64,000 nt of DNA, taken from the NCBI RefSeq assembly GCF_037392515.1, contig NC_090291.1:32616501-32680500 (forward strand), given 5' to 3'. This document shows positions 31,276 to 42,800 of the stretch, piece after piece. A model generated the notes under the pieces. It ran no database searches and was not told where the DNA came from. It saw nothing but the letters and a program-made list of their open reading frames with translations. This DNA comes from Haliotis asinina (taxonomy: Eukaryota; Mollusca; Gastropoda; Lepetellida; Haliotidae). A program made the translations under genes and the position numbers. Every line of letters starts with the position of its first letter. Within the stretch, counting starts at the first letter, position 1.

Positions 31276-32571
31276 TAGTCTGGTTCATAATTATTGAGAA
31301 TTTTTCTTCTTACTTTGAGCTATCCTAACACCTCAACTGATTCACTGATACTTAAAACTAAGTAATGGTATAAGGGAGGTAACTCATCTTGGCCTACTGA
31401 GTATAGTACAATTAGAGTTACCTCCCCTGAATTTGTAGCAGACGTCATTTTCCTAAGCACTGTCAACAATGTATGCTGAGGATAAAAGAAGGTTGATTTT
31501 TGAGTTGTGTAATCAAGGAATTGATGATGTAAATACATTGGCAGAGAGAACAGGAACTCCTCTTTCTACTGTGTATAGGATTAGAAGAATTTTAAAGAGG
31601 GAAAGGATTTTGGGCACCAGAAAGGAGCAGGGAGACCCAGAAAATTGGACTTCTCAGATCGCGTCCGGCTGGGAATTTTAGCGTCTAAAAAGCAAAGGGC
31701 AAGCATCTCCAACATCAGGTATGAAATGATAGAAAGGGGATCAACAGTTGTATCAAAATCTACAGTTAGAAGAAATTTGATTGATCTTGGATGGGAGAAA
31801 AAGACTGGAATTCCTTCTCCTCTCATGAAACAAGAACATAAAGACAGGCGTGTTGGGTGGTGTTTGGCACATGAAAACTTTGACTGGGAAAATGTGATTT
31901 TTACTGATGAAAGCTCAATATGGGTATATCCCAATCATGTGAAAATATGGACAAAGTCTGCGTCAGCACCGTTGTATCGACGACCTAAATACAGCCCAAA
32001 GTTTCATGTATGGGGAGGGATATCCTTATTAGGAACGACCCCGCTGTGTGTGTTTGGGGGAAATCTGACAAGTCAACGCTACACTAACATATTAGATAAT
32101 TTTCTCCTTCCAAGTGCACATGTGTTTTATGGAAATGACTGGATTTTGCAGCAAGATAATGATCATAAACACACCGCAAAACATGCCAAACAGTGGTTTC
32201 AGGAGAAAAATGTGACTGCATTACCATTTCCTGCGTATAGTCCTGACTTAAATCCCATTGAGAACATTTGGGGGATGATGAAGGAATGTGTGAATCAAAA
32301 GGGGTTGACAAAAATTGAAGACATGAAGAGAGAAGTGGTCCGATACTGGGACAGCATAACTCACGAGACACTAACCTCTCTGATAGGAAGTATGCCTACC
32401 CGTCTTAGACTGTGCCGTGAAGCTCAAGGAGACTTGATAAAATATTAAATTGTTACCTACACAACATGAAAAGGTCAGTTCACTTTCACGATACATTCAA
32501 TTTTATCTGTTTTGTTCTAGTTTAATAATATGAAATGCTTTAGCTATTCTCAATAATTTTGAACCATACTG
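31276..32571 (+). mobile_element. Tc1/mariner-type DNA transposon, nearly intact
   Basis: 1,296 bp bounded by TA (31274-31275 and 32572-32573). The terminal inverted repeats match over about 28 bp at roughly 85% (left GGTTCATAATTATTGAGAAT; right, on the reverse strand, GGTTCAAAATTATTGAGAAT). Length, TA duplication and D34E transposase fit the Tc1 group. It lies between the two IMPA genes, outside any recognised exon. Confidence 0.93.
31469..32448 (+). pseudogene. Tc1-type transposase with one frame disruption
   Basis: The N-terminal part from 31469 reads MYAEDKRRLIFELCNQGIDD and TPLSTVYRIRRILKRER, a helix-turn-helix. The frame breaks near 31615-31625. From about 31622 a second frame reads KGAGRPRKLDFSDRVRLGIL and stays open to the stop at 32448. 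The GRPR hook motif is intact in that frame, and the catalytic triad is visible: FTDESS, QQDNDHKH and PDLNPIENIWG with the D34E spacing. A single small indel seems to be the only lesion, so the copy is recent but probably inactive as read; a sequencing error is also possible. Confidence 0.88.
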
Positions 32572-34399
32572 TACAAGTTGGTTTCAGTCTTGCAACAGGG
32601 ATGCTATTGTTAAGAATCAATATTGACTTCTGTTGGGTCTAGTTATTATGGAACTAAGACAAAGTCACTGGCAACGATATAACTAAAATATTGATCTAAT
32701 CACAAAGATAGTCAGTCACCGTTTAGTCATAAATAAATTACCTAAACACCTTTATAGGGTCAGTCTTCGTAAGGAAAAATGCCGACTCTACAGCTATTCA
32801 TTCATATTCACTAGTATACTCTTCTAATATTCTTACAACAGTTAAACAAAATACAGTATGTCACATGGTTTCTACAGAAACATTATACTGAGATGAGAAA
32901 ACTTTATGGATTAACAACTTCTTCTTTATTGTCTAGAAAAGCTGATCATCCATAAAGTTTTGTCACCTTTATTTCACCTAGTTCTATGTCACTCAAAGTG
33001 CTCCATACACTATAACTCACTTTACAATAGTTTGTAAATCTGGTGCCACCCTTTACAGCAAATCTTTGAACTAAGAGAAACATTATTAGAGTAGGCAGGG
33101 CAAGTGAAATATTTCTGAGCAAAAATACATGTAATCTTGAACTAACATTTGAAAACAGACATACCACAGAATCCTGTGGAATAGTAATTTTGCAAAAGAC
33201 TTAAAAATCAAAATTGACATAAATTGAAAGACAGATTACATAACTTTCAGAAAAAATAGTTCCATAAAATGCAAAAAAAATATATGACTGTTTACAATGA
33301 TATTACTGTCTTTAAATAATCAAACATTATAAAGTCAATTCTTATATGAACATAAAACATATGTATGAAATGCTTGATGTTTTGATTATTTCTATGTTTT
33401 CGCTAGATTGCACATGAGAGAAGTGTAAGTCCTCATGCAATATTAATAAAAACATACCTTATAAAAAGATTTAAATAAACACACATTCATACCCATTAAT
33501 AAATGAACAATTACCAATGGGTAAAAAACACATCATGATAGATGATAGGTATTAGAGTAATAGATATCAAATCTAAACAAAATATATCGTCTAAAACCTG
33601 ATCAAACTGGCAAAATACAAATATCACCAAGAACTGATTAACCACAACTTATAATAATCTTAATTGGTCAGCTGGAAGGTCATAGAAAGGAAAGAACTGA
33701 TAACAGCCACTGTCCACAATGCAATGGAAAGAGTGGAAACTGATAAGACAGTTATCTCCCTTGACTAATACGGATACAGTGTTTCGGAAGAGACTATTAC
33801 CAGTTGTGGTGGATTATTCTGATAGATATGACAGGTTCTGAAACCTCATCTGTCCAATACCTTCTGTTCACCATGCAGATTTTCTGTAAGATCTGATTGG
33901 ATGAAAATTGAGGCCAACAAACTGATCAGGCCAGATATGTAAAATATCCATCTAAACACTGTATGAGTTTTACCAATGCATAAAAAGAAATAGCCAAAGT
34001 CACTTCAGCTCAAATGCACATTCTCAGTGCATCTGGCTTTAGATACTGATCATGGAGAGATCAATAATCAATACTAAACATTTCTAAAGAGTCAATAAAT
34101 GGCAAGTAAATATTTCACCAGTGAGTTGTGACATATTTAAGCATGGATTATTTTGAGAACAGTTTACTAAACATTGCTTTGCATTTTACAAAAAGTGACA
34201 AAAACAAATATGTTAAGGTAAGTTACGATTTTAATTCATCACAATTGTTTACGTGTGATATTTTCAATGTTATTCAAATATATATACAATAATATATCTT
34301 CAATCAACAATAATTATGATTATCAAACATTTTTGCCAGCACTAATGCTTTGAGTGCTGAAATTCACACTTGGCAGACTGTCTCACCATCAAATATACC

Positions 34400-34873
34400 G
34401 ACCCGTGAAGATCTGGTTTAGAACAGATCTTCAGCAACTCATGCGTGTCGTAAGAGACGACTAACAGGATTGGGTGGTCAGGCTCGCGGACTTGATTGAC
34501 ACGTGCTATTGTATCCCAGTAGCATATATTGATGCTAATGCTGTTAATCACTGGACTGGTGACTATGCTTGTCGTAAGAGGCGACTAACGGGATCGGGTG
34601 GTCAGACTAGCTGACTTGGTTGACACATGTCATCGGTTCCCAATTGCGCAGATCGATGCTCATGTTGTTGATCACTGGATTGTCTGGTCCAGACTCGATT
34701 ATTTACAGACCGTCGCCATATAGCTGGAATATTGCTAAGTGCGACGTAAAACTAAACTCACTCACTCACTCACTAATCACTGGACTGTCTGGTCCAGACG
34801 TGATTATTTATGAATCACCACCATATAGCTCGAATATTGCTGAGTGTGGCATAAAGCTAAACCCATTCACTTA
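34400..34873 (+). repeat. 275-bp-family SINE inserted into another of the same family
   Basis: The outer copy spans 34400-34558 and 34774-34873. The inner, 5'-truncated copy is 34559-34773 and ends in a TCAC tail. TAATCACTGGACTG is present on both sides of the inner copy (34545-34558 and 34774-34787), a perfect 14-bp target duplication made from the outer SINE. Confidence 0.92.
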
Positions 34874-36440
34874 AATAAGCATCTCGGTCCACTGTCACAG
34901 AACCAATTTAGCCCAATGTGATTGTAAGTTCATAGCTAATACGTACTAAGTAAGTAAGTCTTCAGCAAAGGAAACTTTGCTCTGCACTGCTTAGTGTGGC
35001 ATATAATATTAATATTATATATTATATAAAAAAAATTATGTTTGGAAACGCGAATGTAAAGTATCGTTACTTTTTCTGATGCAGTTTCTGGAGAATAATC
35101 TGCAGTATATTCACAACAACTGTCAACAACTGCCAAAGTTTAGGGCAGTTGAGAGTGCTTAACATTCTTAAAATATGCACGTAAACCTTTTCAATTATTT
35201 GTTATTTAAAAATAAAATGAGGATCACTGTATTACTGGCATAAACAAATCTGAATTCATAAAACAAACTTTCGTATTTTTCACTTTGTATTATCAGAGAA
35301 GATTCTGAATGAGTTTTCACCACTGTCAATCTGGTGAACCAGGGAGGCCAGAGATTCAGAACCTGAGGAAATCTAGACTGGCTTCTTTCAAGGCTTTAGC
35401 ACTGCAGAGAAGGCTGGATGGATGGGAAAATAATGTGGTTCAGGGACTATGAGACAGACTACAGTCTGTTTGGCTCAAAAGTTGACCGATGAATTGCAAT
35501 GTAATTCGAAAACTAATAAGCATAGCATAATCAGTGATACGCTGATCGTGATCAAAACATCATACCAACTCTGTGTGGTTTTTGTAGAGTTTTTGTCCTA
35601 ATAATATAAAAGTTGTTTAACAAACTATCATTAAAATACTGACACAGTTCACTGTTTATTACGAGGGAGCGGTGCAGAGAAAGGCACAGCCAGGTGTTCC
35701 AGAAGCACGTGCACAACTGCAGAGTGAGTTAGTTATTCATTAACCTGTGCTTTGCTGTCTCCATGCTTTCTCACACACCCTTTCTCCCTTTTTCTGCACT
35801 CCTCCCTTGTAACAAATTGTGAACTGTGTCAATATTTTAATGATTCATTGTTAAACAACTTTTTTTATTTCAAGGAAAAATATTCTACAAAAACCTCACA
35901 GAGTAGGTATGATGTTCTGATGATGATTAGCGTTTCATTGAGTATGTTATGTTTATTAGTTTTCGAGCTACACAATTCATTCGTCCGCTTTTGAGGAAAA
36001 CGGACTATAGGTGGAAACAAGCTTCATCAGGTCAGTGTCAAGCACAAAGCATGGGCAGAAATACTAGTATTTCAGGATCAGTCATGGAAATCAGTCACAC
36101 CCTCTCCTCAGTCTAATCACAATCAGATTTTAGTTCGCCTCACTGGTAAACAAACATCTCAGACAACTAATCATAGGTCATGTCAGAATGACATCTCTTG
36201 AACAGTGATCAACCAATGAAATGACAAAAAAATGATTTCAGCTTCTTGAGCTTCTGTTCTTGAGCTTCAGGGCACAAATTAAAGCAATGAGACATGCATT
36301 CCAGATTATGCCATGTAGAATACTGATTCAAAATTTCAACACTGAAAAAAATAAGAAATTCTGGAATGCCTAACTGATGGCAAAGAGTTTACAGCAACAC
36401 ATCCATACACTGTGTATACCAAGTTTGCACTGAAGTCAGA

Positions 36441-36681
36441 GTGAGTGAGTGAGTTTAGTTTTATGCCATACTGCACAATATTATATATGGCGGCAAAGCA
36501 AAGTAAATAATCACGTCTGGACCAGACAATCCAGTAATCAACAACATGAGCATTAATCTGTGCAATGGGGAACAGATGACGTGTCAACCAAGTCAACGAG
36601 TCTGACCACCTGATCCCGTTAGTCGTCTCTTATGATTATTATAGTCGCCTTTTGTCACAAGCATGGGTTGCTGAAGGCAAT
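36441..36681 (-). repeat. 275-bp-family SINE
   Basis: (GTGA)3 tail, TTTAGTTTTATGCC, TGGACCAGACAATCCAGTAA, GACGTGTCAACCAAGTC and CAAGCATGGGTTGCTGAAGG. Just downstream of the copy B stop in the gene's direction, possibly in its 3' UTR. Confidence 0.87.
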
Positions 36682-36887
36682 GAATTTGAGCAAATAGTCA
36701 TCTAGTCCATAAATGGAATACTCAGAGTAGAAATTTCCAGCTTGCCAGCCATCTGATTGGTCAGATGAAAGGTCACAGAAAGGTGATCAGAAAGATGTCC
36801 TCAAATCTTTGTTACAAGCAGTGGGAACAAGGAAATGTGGTTTTAATGAGACAGTTTTTTATGTTTACAATGCTGTGAACAATAACC

Positions 36888-39800
36888 TCAGTCTCTACCC
36901 ATGTCTAGGTGGGTCAATATTGCAGATAATTCCCGGGCCACTTTCTCATTACACGCCACTAGAACCCGCCTCTTCATCAGGTCACATGGCCCTCCTGAAG
37001 GTACAAAGCAGATCATTAACATATCTTTGACTCTCTGACTACATGTGAATTAGCAAAATATACTGGACAAAATAAGTTAAGGATACTGGTATTTTTTATG
37101 ACTGATATTTTATCAGTATGTCAATGAATAAATATATCATTATTCATAATTTCAAAATTTGCATATATCCCTAACTGCTTTTGTCCACTATTTTGTTGTT
37201 TTATTATAATTTTCTTACCCACAGTCGTCACGCTCTGTCATTTAATGTTTGTAAGTGAGGTCTAAAGTTGGTTTAAATTAAAACTATCAACCAGTTCAAT
37301 GTGAGAAGACTTAAATCTATCAAAGACAAACAAATACATTCCATGTTTTGATAAAATTTCATCATTAGAATCTTATTGCCCTAAATCCAGCCCAACTCTC
37401 TCTTGCTCCATCCATCTCACCATCTGGGTCCATGACGTACGCCCCTGCCTCCTGGGCTATCAACATGCCAGCCACGAAGTCCCAGCAGTGAATACCATAC
37501 TCCACATATGCCTCCCCTTGCCCGTCTGCCACGCGACAGAAGTTGATGGCAGCAGATCCGTACGCTCGGATACTGAAACACAGAGCATGTCAATAGTGTT
37601 CACACTCAATAACAGGTACCTCACTGCATCCCAAACAACCAGAATTATCTCTGAAAGCGAACAAGACAGCCTTCTGAATGTACAGTCTGGATGGAAATGC
37701 ATGCGAGTCTCCATTTATCCATGAATCTGTAAGGTCATCTCAACCAATCTGTGACTGTGAGAGCAATTCTAAACCTATCAGTTGTTTTGTCTGAACAAGT
37801 CTGAACCTACTAAAGAATTTGTGTAAGCTAGTCTGAACCCACCAGTGATTTTGTGACAGTTGGTTTGAACTTCCCTAATGACTGTGTGTCTACAAGTATG
37901 AACTTATTGGGGGTTTTGTGTGCAAGTTTATCTCCACCTACACATGACTGTATGTCAGTAAGTATGAACTTATTGGGGGCTTTGTGTTCAAGTTTATCTC
38001 CACCTACCCATGACTGTGTGTCAGCAAGTATAAACTTACTGGGGGCTTTGTGTGCAAGTTTATCTCCACCTACACATGACTGTGTGTCAGCAAGTATAAA
38101 CTTATTGGGGGCTTTGTGCAAGCTTATCTCCACCTACACATGACTGTGTGTCAGCAAGTATAAACTTACTGGGGACTTTGTGCAAGCTTATCTCCACCTA
38201 CACATGACTGTATGTCAGTAAGTATAAACTTATTGGGGGCTTTGTGTGCAAGTTTATCTCCACCTACACATGACTGTATGTCAGTAAGTATGAACTTATT
38301 GGGGGCTTTGTACAAGCTTATCTCCACCTACACATGACTGTATGTCAGTAAGTATGAACTTATTGGGGGCTTTGTGTTCAAGTTTATCTCCACCTACCCA
38401 TGACTGTGTGTCAGCAAGTATAAACTTATTGGGGGCTTTGTGTGCAAGTTTATCTCCACCTACACATGACTGTATGTCAGCAAGTATAAACTTATTGGGG
38501 GCTTTGTGCAAGCTTATCTCCACCTACACATGACTGTATGTCAGTAAGTATAAACATATTGGGGGCTTTGTGTGCAAGTTTATCTCCACCTACACATGAC
38601 TGTGTGTCAGTAAGTATGAACTTATTGGGGGCTTTGTACAAGCTTATCTCCACCTACCCATGACTGTGTGTCAGCAAGTATAAACTTATTGGGGACTTTG
38701 TGCAAGCTTATCTCCACCTACACATGACTGTGTGTCAGCAAGTATAAACTTATTGGGGGCTTTGTGTGCAAGTTTATCTCCACCTACACATGACTGTATG
38801 TCAGCAAGTATAAACTTATTGGGGACTTTGTGCAAGCTTATCTCCACCTACACATGACTGTGTGTCAGCAAGTATAAACTTATTGGGGACTTTGTACAAG
38901 CTTATCTCCACCTACACATGACTGTATGTCAGCAAGTATAAACTTATTGGGGGCTTTGTGCAAGCTTATCTCCACCTACACATGACTGTGTGTCAGCAAG
39001 TATAAACTTATTGGGGGCTTTGTGCAAGCTTATCTCCACCTACACATGACTGTGTGTCAGCAAGTATAAACTTATTGGGGGCTTTGTGCAAGCTTATCTC
39101 CACCTACACATGACTGTGTGTCAGCAAGTATAAACTTATTGGGGACTTTGTGCAAGCTTATCTCCACCTACACATGACTGTATGTCAGTAAGTATAAACT
39201 TATTGGGGGCTTTGTGTGCAAGTTTATCTCCACCTACACATGACTGTATGTCAGTAAGTATGAACTTATTGGGGGCTTTGTACAAGCTTATCTCCACCTA
39301 CCCATGACTGTGTGTCAGCAAGTATAAACTTATTGGGGACTTTGTGCAAGCTTATCTCCACCTACACATGACTGTGTGTCAGCAAGCATAAACTTATTGG
39401 GGGCTTTGTGCAAGCTTATCTCCACCTACCCATGACTGTCTGTCAGCAAGTATAAACTTATTGGGGGCTTTGTGCAAGTTTATCTCCACCTACACATGAC
39501 TGTATGTCAGCAAGTATAAACTTATTGGGGACTTTGTGCAAGCTTATCTCCACCTACCCATGACTGTGTGTCAGCAAGTATAAACTTATTGGGTGCTTTA
39601 TGCAAGCTTATCTCCACCTACCCATGACTGTGTGTCAGCAAGTATGAACTTATTGGGGGCTTTGTGCAAGTTTATCTCCACCTACCCATGACTGTGTGTC
39701 AGCAAGTATAAACTTATTGGGGGCTTTGTGCAAGCTTATCTCCACCTACCCATGACTGTCTGTCAGCAAGTATAAACTTATTGGGGGCTTTGTGCAAGTT

Positions 39801-42800
39801 TATCTCCACCTACACATGACTGTATGTCAGCAAGTATAAACTTATTGGGGACTTTGTGCAAGCTTATCTCCACCTACCCATGACTGTGTGTCAGCAAGTA
39901 TAAACTTATTGGGTGCTTTATGCAAGCTTATCTCCACCTACCCATGACTGTGTGTCAGCAAGTATGAACTTATTGGGGGCTTTGTGCAAGTTTATCTCCA
40001 CCTACCCATGACTGTGTGTCAGCAAGTATAAACTTATTGGGGGCTTTGTGCAAGCTTATCTCCACCTACCCATGACTGTGTGTCAGCAAGTATAAACTTA
40101 TTGGGGACTTTGTGCAAGCTTATCTCCACCTACACATGACTGTGTGTCAGCAAGCATAAACTTATTGGGGGCTTTGTGCAAGCTTATCTCCACCTACCCA
40201 TGACTGTCTGTCAGCAAGTATAAACTTATTGGGGGCTTTGTGCAAGTTTATCTCCACCTACACATGACTGTGTGTCAGCAAGTATAAACTTATTGGGGGC
40301 TTTGTGCAAGCTTATCTCCACCTACACATGACTGTGTGTCTACAAGTATAAACTTATTGGGGGCTTTGTGCAAGCTTATCTCCACCTACACATGACTGTG
40401 TGTCAGCAAGTATAAACTTATTGGGGGCTTTGTGCAAGCTTATCTCCACCTACACATGACTGTGTGTCAGCAAGTATAAACTTATTGGGGACTTTGTGCA
40501 AGCTTATCTCCACCTACACATGACTGTATGTCAGTAAGTATAAACTTATTGGGGGCTTTGTGTGCAAGTTTATCTCCACCTACACATGACTGTATGTCAG
40601 GAAGTATGAACTTATTGGGGGCTTTGTACAAGCTTATCTCCACCTACCCATGACTGTGTGTCAGCAAGTATAAACTTACTGGGGGCTTTGTGCAAGCTTA
40701 TATCCACCTACACATGACTGTGTATCAGCAAGTATAAACTTATTGGGGGCTTTGTGCAAGCTTATCTCCACCTACACATGACTGTGTGTCTACAAGTATA
40801 AACTTATTGGGGGCTTTGTGCAAGCTTATCTCCACCTACCCATGACTGTATGTCAGCAAGTATAAACTTATTGGGTGCTTTATGCAAGCTTATCTCCACC
40901 TACCCATGACTGTGTGTCAGCAAGTATGAACTTATTGGGGGCTTTATGCAAGCTTATCTCCACCTACCCATGACTGTGTGTCAGCAAGTATAAACTTATT
41001 GGGGGCTTTGTGCAAGCTTATCTCCACCTACACATGACTGTGTGTCAGCAAGTATAAACTTACTGGGGACTTTGTGCAAGCTTATCTCCACCTACACATG
41101 ACTGTATGTCAGTAAGTATAAACTTATTGGGGGCTTTGTGTGCAAGTTTATCTCCACCTACACATGACTGTATGTCAGTAAGTATGAACTTATTGGGGGC
41201 TTTGTACAAGCTTATCTCCACCTACACATGACTGTATGTCAGTAAGTATGAACTTATTGGGGGCTTTGTGTTCAAGTTTATCTCCACCTACCCATGACTG
41301 TGTGTCAGCAAGTATAAACTTATTGGGGGCTTTGTGTGCAAGTTTATCTCCACCTACACATGACTGTATGTCAGCAAGTATAAACTTATTGGGGGCTTTG
41401 TGCAAGCTTATCTCCACCTACACATGACTGTATGTCAGTAAGTATAAACATATTGGGGGCTTTGTGTGCAAGTTTATCTCCACCTACACATGACTGTATG
41501 TCAGTAAGTATGAACTTATTGGGGGCTTTGTACAAGCTTATCTCCACCTACCCATGACTGTGTGTCAGCAAGTATAAACTTATTGGGGACTTTGTGCAAG
41601 CTTATCTCCACCTACACATGACTGTGTGTCAGCAAGTATAAACTTATTGGGGGCTTTGTGTGCAAGTTTATCTCCACCTACACATGACTGTATGTCAGCA
41701 AGTATAAACTTATTGGGGACTTTGTGCAAGCTTATCTCCACCTACACATGACTGTGTGTCAGCAAGTATAAACTTATTGGGGACTTTGTACAAGCTTATC
41801 TCCACCTACACATGACTGTATGTCAGCAAGTATAAACTTATTGGGGGCTTTGTGCAAGCTTATCTCCACCTACACATGACTGTGTGTCAGCAAGTATAAA
41901 CTTATTGGGGGCTTTGTGCAAGCTTATCTCCACCTACACATGACTGTGTGTCAGCAAGTATAAACTTATTGGGGGCTTTGTGCAAGCTTATCTCCACCTA
42001 CACATGACTGTGTGTCAGCAAGTATAAACTTATTGGGGACTTTGTGCAAGCTTATCTCCACCTACACATGACTGTATGTCAGTAAGTATAAACTTATTGG
42101 GGGCTTTGTGTGCAAGTTTATCTCCACCTACACATGACTGTATGTCAGTAAGTATGAACTTATTGGGGGCTTTGTACAAGCTTATCTCCACCTACCCATG
42201 ACTGTGTGTCAGCAAGTATAAACTTATTGGGGACTTTGTGCAAGCTTATCTCCACCTACACATGACTGTGTGTCAGCAAGCATAAACTTATTGGGGGCTT
42301 TGTGCAAGCTTATCTCCACCTACCCATGACTGTCTGTCAGCAAGTATAAACTTATTGGGGGCTTTGTGCAAGTTTATCTCCACCTACACATGACTGTATG
42401 TCAGCAAGTATAAACTTATTGGGGACTTTGTGCAAGCTTATCTCCACCTACCCATGACTGTGTGTCAGCAAGTATAAACTTATTGGGTGCTTTATGCAAG
42501 CTTATCTCCACCTACCCATGACTGTGTGTCAGCAAGTATGAACTTATTGGGGGCTTTGTGCAAGTTTATCTCCACCTACCCATGACTGTGTGTCAGCAAG
42601 TATAAACTTATTGGGGGCTTTGTGCAAGCTTATCTCCACCTACCCATGACTGTGTGTCAGCAAGTATAAACTTATTGGGGACTTTGTGCAAGCTTATCTC
42701 CACCTACACATGACTGTGTGTCAGCAAGCATAAACTTATTGGGGGCTTTGTGCAAGCTTATCTCCACCTACCCATGACTGTCTGTCAGCAAGTATAAACT

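Larger units (their letters stand above)
26461..36887. other. Region between the two IMPA genes
   Basis: Should contain the copy A promoter and leader exon (an acceptor at about 26418 demands one) and the copy B 3' UTR, but neither was pinned down. What is seen: a decayed Tc1 at 27224-28219, a nearly whole Tc1-like element at 31276-32571, SINE copies at about 26530, 29380, 30850, 34400 and 36441, and foldback elements at 30264 and 31148. The stretches 28220-29370, 32580-34390 and 34880-36430 are AT-rich without a recognised exon. Confidence 0.5.

Noticed and set aside
37828-41427. Repeated open frames giving [11 protein letters not shown]-type repeats, as if a secreted repeat protein
   Set aside because: They follow from the minisatellite. 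The main unit is 64 bp, not a multiple of three, so frames persist only across 66-bp variants. They lie within intron 6 of copy B.
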